Source: Thiocapsa sp035467215
GTDB taxonomy: Bacteria; Pseudomonadota; Gammaproteobacteria; Chromatiales; Chromatiaceae
DNA length: 18,113 nt
Reading direction: 5' to 3'
NCBI RefSeq assembly: GCF_035467215.1
Contig: NZ_DATITZ010000191.1
Coordinates: 1-18,113 of the forward strand
A program made the position numbers and the translations under genes. The notes beneath the pieces were generated by a model. It did no database searches. It was not told the DNA's origin and was given only the letters and a program-made list of their open reading frames with translations. Positions 1 to 6,210 of this stretch are shown here, piece by piece (positions within the stretch are counted from its first letter, which is position 1; every line of letters starts with the position of its first letter).

Positions 1-1921
1 CACCGCTCAGACGCGGTTTCAGCGAACGGTAGTAATTGCTGTCGACCTCGGTGTCGGTCGAGAGGATGATCACCTGCTCGCCCGCATTGGGAAAATAGTT
101 GTTCACGATGTTGTCGCGGTGGGTGCTGTCCAGGCGCGAGAGCGGCGTATCGATGATGATCGGCAGCTTCAGCTCGCTGGTTTGCGCAAGGCCCCACAGC
201 AGCGACACGGCGAACACCTCTTTTTCCCCCGCCGACAGCGCCGACTTGCGGATCTCGTGGCCGCTGCGGTCCGTGATCTTGATTTCGTAGGTCTTGTCGT
301 CGATGGTGATGTCCTTGATCAATCCGCTGCGGCTTGAAAGCAGCCGGTACATCTCGAAGGTCTTTTCCTGAAGCAGATGCACCTTGTTCTTGCGCAGACG
401 TACGACGAACTGATTCAGGACGCTGGCAATGTTGTCGCATTCCTCGATGAAGTCTGCCTTTTCCTTCGAGACATGGTGCTTTTCATAGAGCTTCTCGATC
501 TCCAGCTCGATCTCGCGGATTCGCTTATCGAGCCCGAGGATATCCTCCTCGACCAGCCGAAGTTGCTCGGTCTTACGCCCGATCTGGGTCGAGCCGCTTT
601 CCATCGTGCTTTGTAGCTCATCGAACAGATCGCGCTCGGTCGGCGTCAGACTACCGACCTGGGTCATACCTTCGAGCTGTTGGATCTGGGTCTTCAGGCC
701 CATCGCCTCGTCGAGCAGCGGCTTGATCATGAACACATCGCTGTTCTCCAGCGACTCCATGCGGTTCAGGACCCGAGCCGCCTCGCGGTCCGACAGATCC
801 AGGATCTTGACAACATCCGCCGCCGGATCGCCTTCCTTGAGCAGGCGGTAGATGCGTCGCTCCAGCTCGATCATCCGCTCGGCCGACAGCGTTTCGGTGA
901 AGATCGGCTCCGGCTCCTCGACCACGCGCACAATGCGTTTGGCCAAATCGGCGGCATGCTCGCGGATCGCTTCACCACTGGCGGATTCCCGCTCCGTTTC
1001 GATTTGACGCCGGATACCGTCGAACAGCTTACCGGCAAGGCTGAAGGGCAGAGCCTTCTCGGAGAGCGCGCGAATCTCGCTTTCCACCTGCGCCAAACGA
1101 TTGGCGGCATAGACGCGCTTCTTCTCCTGCTCACGCAGTGCCTCGCGCGACTCCGGAGCAACTTGGAAGGCCGCTTCGAAGCGCTTCTTGGCATCGTCCA
1201 GCTGCGTCTTGAAGCCGTCCAGCTCCACCTTCAGGTCGTCGCGTTCCTTGTGCTTGCGCGCCAGCTTGCTCTTCTCGCGCTTCAGTTCACTCTGTTTGAA
1301 GTCCAGATCCTCGTCGGAGATCTCGACAAAGCCTTTGCGCTCATCCTGCTTGATATAGAGGATGTCGCTGGCCAGACGGTTGATGTACTGGATGCCCAGC
1401 GCCGCCTCCAGCGAGGTCTTCAGACGCACCTCGGAATGGTCATCCGCAGCGATCTCCTGGATCTTTTCGCCGTCGAAGAAGAAGAACTGGGTGATGCCCG
1501 GCGGGATCGCCGCGCGGATGAAATCCTGCCATAGCTCCTGGTTCTGCACCGATACTCGCTTGCCGTCGCGCACCACCACGAGCCGCTCGGTCAGATCACG
1601 CGGACGCGGCTCGCTGACCGCGCCCGCCGTCCAGGAGCGCTTGACCACCAGCTCCGAGCCGTCATCCATCTCCATGACCAGCTCGAAGGCCACGTTGGCG
1701 TTGCCCTTGGCCTTCTCGCGCCGGTTGATGTTGCGATGGATATCCTCCGCCTTCCCGCCGTAAAGGCAGTAGGTCACCGCCTCCATGATCGAGGTCTTGC
1801 CCGCCCCGTTCATGCCGCCGATCAGGAAGATGCTGCGACCATCACCGCCCACCGGAAACTCGATCTCGGTCGGGAACTGGAAGGATTTGTAGTTCTCGAT
1901 GGTGAGCTTGCGAAACTTCAT
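1..1921 (-). CDS. DndD-like SMC/Rad50-type ATPase (3' end beyond the window)
   Basis: The ORF starts at ATG 1921 and runs open for 640 codons to base 1, so only the extreme C-terminus is missing. Seen: Walker A at residues 36-43 (GMNGAGKT, K42), an FFFFDGEKI motif at 146-154, a long charged coiled-coil-like middle (about 190-530), an ABC signature LSAGEKE at 562-568 and a Walker B IIIDTP ending at D591 with a D-loop (RLD) to 598. This head-coil-head layout is that of Rad50/SMC ATPases. The LIGGMNGAGKT and FFFFDGEKI stretches and a length near 650 residues fit DndD, the ATPase of the DNA phosphorothioation (Dnd) system. The start overlaps the upstream stop as ATGA, implying coupled translation. 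No dndB, dndC or dndE lies in the window, so a role in sulfur modification cannot be assumed. It may be a DndD relative serving a methylation-based system. Other SMC-like defence ATPases are an alternative. Confidence 0.85.
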   Translation of the reverse strand, partial: MKFRKLTIENYKSFQFPTEIEFPVGGDGRSIFLIGGMNGAGKTSIMEAVTYCLYGGKAEDIHRNINRREKAKGNANVAFELVMEMDDGSELVVKRSWTAGAVSEPRPRDLTERLVVVRDGKRVSVQNQELWQDFIRAAIPPGITQFFFFDGEKIQEIAADDHSEVRLKTSLEAALGIQYINRLASDILYIKQDERKGFVEISDEDLDFKQSELKREKSKLARKHKERDDLKVELDGFKTQLDDAKKRFEAAFQVAPESREALREQEKKRVYAANRLAQVESEIRALSEKALPFSLAGKLFDGIRRQIETERESASGEAIREHAADLAKRIVRVVEEPEPIFTETLSAERMIELERRIYRLLKEGDPAADVVKILDLSDREAARVLNRMESLENSDVFMIKPLLDEAMGLKTQIQQLEGMTQVGSLTPTERDLFDELQSTMESGSTQIGRKTEQLRLVEEDILGLDKRIREIELEIEKLYEKHHVSKEKADFIEECDNIASVLNQFVVRLRKNKVHLLQEKTFEMYRLLSSRSGLIKDITIDDKTYEIKITDRSGHEIRKSALSAGEKEVFAVSLLWGLAQTSELKLPIIIDTPLSRLDSTHRDNIVNNYFPNAGEQVIILSTDTEVDSNYYRSLKPRLSG

Positions 1922-2562
1922 TTCTTATCCTCTCCGAGCTCCCATGTTCCTCTTGGCGAATCAGCGCGCAGCGTTCCGTCCTGAACCATCCGATAACGCT
2001 CCCACTTGGCGTTGTTCTGCCAGGCGTATTCACGCGTCGAATCACGCCATTCCAGGTCGCCTGGCAACAGTTTCCCATCCAGTTGCCGCCCCATTTCCTC
2101 GACAACTTCGGCCGCGCGCGCTTTCCCGCCGAGCGTTTGGAGTGACCGAACGATATGATCTCTCAGCGCGAGGGGGTCTGTTCTGGGCAGGTTGGATCGC
2201 TTTCTGGCTTTCTTCTCCGGCTTGCCCGCATCAGCAACCTGATCGAACCCCAAACGATTCCGCAGATCGCTCAGGATGTCGGCAATCTCGTCCACGAGTT
2301 GGGTCAAAGCCTGGGTTGCATCCGCATGTATCGAGAGGGCAGCGGCGAGTCGCGTCTTCTCGGCCCGCAAGACATCGGGCACGGTAACCCCCGCCTTTTC
2401 CAGCCGCTCGATCGCTTTGGCGATTTCTCTGAGTTGTGTCTCCTGCTCGCCGATGTCGGTGTCATCCGCACCGGAATCGAGCCGGTCAATCACGTCCCGG
2501 CATAACTGCGCCAACAAACTCGGATCTTTGGCAAAGCGGTCAATCTCGTCGGGCTCGCTCAT
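1918..2562 (-). CDS. Coiled-coil plus winged-helix (Mrr-N-like) protein of the defence operon
   Basis: This 214-residue protein begins at ATG 2562 inside an ATGA overlap with the gene before it and ends in an ATGA overlap with the DndD-like gene. Residues about 35-108 are heptad-rich and probably helical or coiled-coil. A basic linker follows (about 114-124, KKARKR). Residues about 130-212 look like a winged helix: a helix at LALRDHIVRSLQTLGG, an acidic helix AEVVEEMGRQL, then W-R and W-x-R-Y positions and a terminal RGTWEL strand. That pattern resembles the Mrr N-terminal / HARE-HTH winged-helix family found in restriction proteins. I see no catalytic motif. I infer a DNA-binding or adaptor role for the ATPase encoded next to it. 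The domain call rests on remembered family patterns and is moderate; the gene itself is well supported. Confidence 0.8.
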   Translation of the reverse strand: MSEPDEIDRFAKDPSLLAQLCRDVIDRLDSGADDTDIGEQETQLREIAKAIERLEKAGVTVPDVLRAEKTRLAAALSIHADATQALTQLVDEIADILSDLRNRLGFDQVADAGKPEKKARKRSNLPRTDPLALRDHIVRSLQTLGGKARAAEVVEEMGRQLDGKLLPGDLEWRDSTREYAWQNNAKWERYRMVQDGTLRADSPRGTWELGEDKK

Positions 2563-2753
2563 CTCGCGCTATCCATGCCATCCGAAAGACTGCTCTTGAG
2601 AATCTCACGCAATGCGTCATAAACCCCGGTGCGGCGGTCCTTCAGCTCGTACTCCCGCACGGTCTCCAGCAGCTTCAACACCTTGTCCAGACTCACTCCG
2701 TGCTGTTCGCACAGCTCGCGGAGCAGTTGCTGATCGTCATCGGCCAGTGTCAT
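2559..2753 (-). CDS. Small DNA-modification-system-associated protein (64 aa)
   Basis: ATG at 2753 sits in an ATGA overlap with the RhuM stop, and the TGA stop overlaps the next start in the same way, so the gene is embedded in the operon on both sides. The 64-residue product is acidic and predicted helical throughout: QQLLRELCEQHGVSLDKVLK, then a KLLETVREYE helix and a VYDALREIL helix. It resembles small proteins that public annotation places beside DndD-like ATPases and methylases under names such as 'DNA modification system-associated small protein'. That recognition is from memory and not certain. It lacks an obvious enzymatic motif and does not look like DndE, which is larger. It may be an adaptor or stabilising subunit for the winged-helix protein or the ATPase. 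Reality of the gene is supported by the two coupled junctions. Confidence 0.72.
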   Translation of the reverse strand: MTLADDDQQLLRELCEQHGVSLDKVLKLLETVREYELKDRRTGVYDALREILKSSLSDGMDSAR

Positions 2754-3790
2754 GAAGGCTTCTCCTTGTTTCCGGCGGGAAGACGCTCGATCAATCTGTC
2801 GAAGTCGCTCCCGGCGCGATCCTGCTCGGCCATCCGCCGTTGGTGGAACCTCTCGTACGCGTCTTCCGCCCGCTGCTGCGCCATCTGGTGCGAGATCTTG
2901 CCTGCGTGGGTCAGGATTTCTCGGTCGTTGATGTTCAGGAAGGCGTCGAGCTTGCTGATCCAGTCGCCCATGTGCATCGGGATGCGGCGCATCGCCTGAC
3001 CCTCGGCGAAGATCAGGTATTGCTCGACCAGGTTGTTCAAGGCCGCCAGCTCGTCTTCGGTCAGATAGCTCTTGGCGATGCTCACGTCCTGCTTACGCAC
3101 CTTGGCCCCGCGCCAGTTGGTCAGGCCCATGTTCGGCTGGTCTGCATCGGCGCGACTGTAGACGATCTCGGCGGCGGTCTGTCCGGTGATGGCCCAGTGC
3201 ATCTTGTTCTGCACCGTTTGGAAAAAGCGAATGCTGATGTCCAGCGTCGGGTCATAGTCGATGCTGGTGGCGTAGATGTCCGTGATCTTCTGGTAGAAGC
3301 GCCGCTCCGAGGTGCGGATGTCCTGGATGCGACGGGTCAGCTCATCGAAATAGTCGAAGGGTTGATCCGGATTCTTCAGGCGCTCGTCGTCGAGCGTGAA
3401 GCCCTTGACGATGTATTCCTTCAGGCGCTGGGTAGCCCAGATCCGGAAGCGGGTCGCCACATGGCTCTTCACCCGATAGCCGACCGAGATGATCATGTCG
3501 AGGTTGTAGTAATCGATGCTGCGTCGCACGGCACGCGCGCCTTCCTGGCGAACTGTTAAGAATTTCTTAACGGTTGCTTCGGGGGCCAGTTCCCCATCCT
3601 CATGGATGTTGCGAATGTGCATGCTGACATTGGGCACGGTCGTCTGAAACAGCTCGGCCAATTGTTGCTGCGTCAACCAGACGGTCTCATCCGCCAACCG
3701 CACATCGATCTTGATGCGCCCGTCCTCGGCCGCGTAGACGAGGAACTGGCCCCTGGCATCGTCGGGCACTCGCTGGTGGTCCTTGGTCAA
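2750..3790 (-). CDS. rhuM: RhuM-family protein
   Basis: The product matches the RhuM family ('virulence protein RhuM', DUF1-type proteins common in defence and mobile islands). Near the N-terminus is a helix-turn-helix-like stretch, DETVWLTQQQLAELFQTTVP, with NVSMHIRNIHEDGEL after it. The core contains SIDYYNLDMIISVGYRVKS and RFRIWATQRLKEYIVKGF, both hallmarks of the family. The biochemical role of RhuM is not established; the HTH suggests DNA binding. No ATG is available at the start. Two TTG codons lie 6 nt apart, at 3796 (overlapping the hepT stop) and 3790. The Shine-Dalgarno GGGGGAGG lies 1 nt from the first and 7 nt from the second, so I chose 3790 (346 aa). The stop overlaps the next start (ATGA). 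It sits between hepT and the DndD module. Confidence 0.88.
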   Translation of the reverse strand: MTKDHQRVPDDARGQFLVYAAEDGRIKIDVRLADETVWLTQQQLAELFQTTVPNVSMHIRNIHEDGELAPEATVKKFLTVRQEGARAVRRSIDYYNLDMIISVGYRVKSHVATRFRIWATQRLKEYIVKGFTLDDERLKNPDQPFDYFDELTRRIQDIRTSERRFYQKITDIYATSIDYDPTLDISIRFFQTVQNKMHWAITGQTAAEIVYSRADADQPNMGLTNWRGAKVRKQDVSIAKSYLTEDELAALNNLVEQYLIFAEGQAMRRIPMHMGDWISKLDAFLNINDREILTHAGKISHQMAQQRAEDAYERFHQRRMAEQDRAGSDFDRLIERLPAGNKEKPS

Positions 3791-3792
3791 CG

Positions 3793-4143
3793 TCAATCCT
3801 CCCCCAGCTCGGTCAAGAGATCCTGCACGGTGCTACCCAAGGTCGGCAGGGCCGTCTGGATCGTCGCCCACACCCGTTCATGCGCAACCGCCGCGTAACC
3901 GTGGATCAACTGGTTCCGGAAGGCGACGATCTCGGGCAGACGCGGGATGCGCGCGGCCAGCATCGGGTCGAGTTTCGCGAGCTGGTTGAGCGCCTCGCCG
4001 ATGATCTCGAATTTGCGCTCCACGGCGGAATGCACCAGGGCGCTTGCGACATAGGCCGACAGATCCAGACCGGCGACGAAACCCTGAATGTCCGTGACGG
4101 CTTCGCGGACATCCCACAGATAGGCGCGCGGGTCACGCGGCAT
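3793..4143 (-). CDS. hepT: HepT-like HEPN ribonuclease toxin (DUF86)
   Basis: This 116-residue protein carries the HEPN RNase motif R-x4-H-x-Y as RNQLIHGY (R76, H81, Y83), with the helical family context SALVHSAVERKFEIIGEALNQL. HEPN toxins of this family cleave RNA when unrestrained. The partner MntA is known in other systems to silence HepT by adding AMP units to the tyrosine of the motif. The start is ATG 4143, which overlaps the end of mntA by 11 nt; a longer open frame reaching further upstream only overlays mntA and is not used. The TGA stop overlaps the first candidate TTG start of rhuM. It is therefore a complete MntA/HepT toxin-antitoxin pair lodged within a restriction-type operon. 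The motif is intact, so the toxin should be active. Confidence 0.88.
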   Translation of the reverse strand: MPRDPRAYLWDVREAVTDIQGFVAGLDLSAYVASALVHSAVERKFEIIGEALNQLAKLDPMLAARIPRLPEIVAFRNQLIHGYAAVAHERVWATIQTALPTLGSTVQDLLTELGED

Positions 4144-4441
4144 AGACCAGCTCCCGCGTTCGTTCGATGTCGGCGCGCACGTAGGGGTTGCGCACGGCCG
4201 GGTATTCCACCAGATCGACGCCTCGCCCGAGCAGGCGTTCCAATTCGGTTCGGACGATGAACCAGCCGCCCAGATCGGCCTGGGCATCCGGCGCAAACTC
4301 CACGAGGAAGTCGGCATCGCTGCTCTCGGGGTCGAAATCCGCGCCGCGCGCGGCGGAGCCGAAGACCTCCAGCCGTCGCACCTGGTAGCGCCGGCAGATG
4401 TTGGCGATGGCGGGGCGCTGGGCGGCAATCACGGGGTGCAT
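4133..4441 (-). CDS. mntA: MntA-like nucleotidyltransferase antitoxin
   Basis: This 102-residue minimal nucleotidyltransferase shows the polymerase-beta-fold signature GSAARG (28-33) followed by SDADFLVEF with D42 and D44, and a third acidic residue in VDLVEY (D76). These are the metal-binding and nucleotide-transfer residues of the MNT family. In characterised pairs such enzymes neutralise HepT by AMP transfer to its HEPN-motif tyrosine. The ATG at 4441 overlaps the end of the preceding small gene by 13 nt, and the 3' end overlaps hepT by 11 nt. Overlap on both sides suggests co-translation, with antitoxin made before toxin. The active-site set appears complete. Confidence 0.87.
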   Translation of the reverse strand: MHPVIAAQRPAIANICRRYQVRRLEVFGSAARGADFDPESSDADFLVEFAPDAQADLGGWFIVRTELERLLGRGVDLVEYPAVRNPYVRADIERTRELVYAA

Positions 4442-4677
4442 CGTGACGTTCCCGGCACCTGACCGACTCGCCCATCCCGGACGGTTTCGACCTCCGCGGC
4501 GATCTCGACATCCGTGAGCGTCGCGGCTCCCGGCAACGACTGAGTGTTCTTGAACAGATCCCGGAATCCGTCAGCGAGTACGGCAACTACCTCGCCGTTG
4601 GCAATTTGTGCCACATCCCCCGATGTCGGCGTGGCGAGACCGCCTTTATGTCGCAGCATGCTCGTTTCTCGATTCAT
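4429..4677 (-). CDS. Small hypothetical protein (82 aa)
   Basis: This is an open frame linking the 68-residue gene upstream and mntA downstream. ATG 4677 overlaps the upstream gene by 32 nt; ATG 4659 is an alternative (76 aa). The product has a patch ATLTDVEIAAEVETVRDG and a Leu/Phe-rich stretch VVAVLADGFRDLFKN, and I recognise no family. It is supported mainly by position: without it there would be a 204-nt hole in an operon that otherwise overlaps at every junction. Its stop overlaps the mntA start. Neither start has a clear Shine-Dalgarno. It could be a real minor subunit or decayed sequence. Confidence is limited. Confidence 0.45.
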   Translation of the reverse strand: MNRETSMLRHKGGLATPTSGDVAQIANGEVVAVLADGFRDLFKNTQSLPGAATLTDVEIAAEVETVRDGRVGQVPGTSRCTP

Positions 4678-4852
4678 TCGTCGTTGGCGGATACTCGTAC
4701 TTGATGACCCCGTCCTCGGAATAGACCACCGGGACGCCGTGGCGCCAAGCCTTCTCGCGGGCGCGCAGGGCGGCGCGCTGAAGGGCGATCTCGGCATTGG
4801 CCATGTCGGGATCGCGTTCGCGTGGAGTCGCCGGGGTTTGGGGATCGATCAT
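4646..4852 (-). CDS. Small hypothetical protein (68 aa) following hsdS
   Basis: ATG 4852 lies in an ATGA overlap with the hsdS stop, which selects this start over the internal ATG of MANAEIALQ. The protein has a helical, Ala/Arg-rich centre (ALQRAALRAREKAWRHG) followed by a short beta-like element PVVYSEDGVIKYEYPP. I recall the helix-then-strand form (ARE-x-A-x-x-x-G-x-PVV-x-x-DG) from many uncharacterised small bacterial proteins, but I cannot assign a function. The coupled start argues for a translated gene. Confidence 0.6.
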   Translation of the reverse strand: MIDPQTPATPRERDPDMANAEIALQRAALRAREKAWRHGVPVVYSEDGVIKYEYPPTTNESRNEHAAT

Positions 4853-6210
4853 GTCCGGGCGGCCTCTTCGATGAGCTGCTCGACGCGGGATTTGGCATGT
4901 TCGAGGAGTTGTTTCGATTCACACTCGGCGGCGGCGGCCTGGTCGTGGAGCCGCCGCAGTTCCTCCTGCAACGACTCCGGCGCGGGCCAGACCAGAAACT
5001 TGCGGATGTCGAACGGATAAAGCTCCAGTTGCCCCGAGGATCCTCGCTGGCGCATTTCAACCTGCATCTGGCCCGCCGCACTGTTGAGGTACAGCGACAG
5101 GTACACCGGATCGAGATCGTCCGACCGCAGAATGGTGACATGGTTATCCGGGACGGCGGGTTCATCGATCAGATACGGCGCTGCCCGGCCAAGGGTTCCG
5201 CGCCCCGTGCCGTTCAGCAGGGTGTCGCCAGCGCGGATCTGGAGGTTGCCGTCTGGATTCGCCGCCGCGAACCGATTGTCTTCGAGCAGGACGCGATTCG
5301 GCTGGACGTGCTTCGAATTCATGACCCGGAGCCCGGTAGCGGAGTAGATCGGTTGCTGACCGCGTTGGCAGAACGTCAGATGCCGGTTGAGTGGGGAAAG
5401 CGAAATGCCGGGAGGGAGGGAATTCGCGAAAGCATCAAATGCGGGGTAGTAATGCTCTGGATCAAAGCGTCTTGAGGTTTCGATGTCACTAAAGCGCGCG
5501 GCGTAGCTTACTGGCTTCTGAAATGTCAGCTTGTCCAGACCAAGCTCGGATTCAAGAAGTTGCTGAGCCCTTAAATATGCCCTCTCAGACTCTGCTAAAA
5601 ACGAAAAGCGCTTTCGGACGAGATAATCAATTTCTGCTTGAGCCTCGATACTGATTCTTGGGATTAGTAGATTTCCAAGTTTTTCAACTGGAAGATAAGG
5701 ATTCATTTGTTCGGTCTTCTCGCGGTCAGCAAGTTGCTGACCAAATTGCGAGTTGAGATAAGTTGCCACATAACCTGCATGCCAGCCATCTTTTAAGCGG
5801 AGAACTGCGACGTCTTGATTGACAACAGTATCGCCTTTGAGATTGTAGCACGGGGAGGCTTTGGCAATGCGTCGTTTTATTGTAACAACAACCGAATCTT
5901 CTGATAGGGCGACTCGATTTAGCTCGCAAGAATAATGAGTCGCGCATACTCGCTTCGCGAGTTCGTAGTTTACAAGAAGAGGGGAAATGCATTCTACAGT
6001 TAGAAAATAGATATCACCACGGCTCAAATCATGCCTCAGGGGCGTATGACCGCTTGTGATTCTCTCGCAGCAACATGTTAGTCGATCACACTTTAGGTGT
6101 GAGCTGTTGAATAGAGTCTCAATATGTCGGGCTGAGTGGGAATGGTATTCGCCATCCATTCGCCCGCGACTGACTACATCCTTATAATGCGTGCGGCTCC
6201 ATCTAGCCAT
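4849..6210 (-). CDS. hsdS: Type I-like specificity subunit (HsdS), two TRDs
   Basis: This 453-residue specificity subunit determines the DNA target of the methyltransferase/nuclease. Two half-repeats are visible. TRD1 occupies about 1-187, closing with PYLPVEKLGNLLIPRIS and a helical spacer at about 188-228. TRD2 occupies about 245-410, closing with ELYPFDIRKFLVWPAPESL and a second helical spacer to the end. The start is ATG 6210, overlapping the methyltransferase stop by one base (TGATG), with AAGGTG 5 nt upstream; an open extension to 6276 lies inside hsdM and is rejected. The stop overlaps the next gene (ATGA). Base composition is mosaic: the TRD1 half (about 5460-6200) is strikingly AT-rich, for example 23 G+C in the 60 bases 5641-5700, while the TRD2 half matches the GC-rich neighbourhood. 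This points to recombinational replacement of TRD1. Confidence 0.93.
   Translation of the reverse strand: MARWSRTHYKDVVSRGRMDGEYHSHSARHIETLFNSSHLKCDRLTCCCERITSGHTPLRHDLSRGDIYFLTVECISPLLVNYELAKRVCATHYSCELNRVALSEDSVVVTIKRRIAKASPCYNLKGDTVVNQDVAVLRLKDGWHAGYVATYLNSQFGQQLADREKTEQMNPYLPVEKLGNLLIPRISIEAQAEIDYLVRKRFSFLAESERAYLRAQQLLESELGLDKLTFQKPVSYAARFSDIETSRRFDPEHYYPAFDAFANSLPPGISLSPLNRHLTFCQRGQQPIYSATGLRVMNSKHVQPNRVLLEDNRFAAANPDGNLQIRAGDTLLNGTGRGTLGRAAPYLIDEPAVPDNHVTILRSDDLDPVYLSLYLNSAAGQMQVEMRQRGSSGQLELYPFDIRKFLVWPAPESLQEELRRLHDQAAAAECESKQLLEHAKSRVEQLIEEAART

Noticed and set aside
680..1534. Plus-strand frame of 284 codons across the DndD-like gene
   Set aside because: Shadow of the coiled-coil coding region; the minus strand has intact ATPase motifs throughout.
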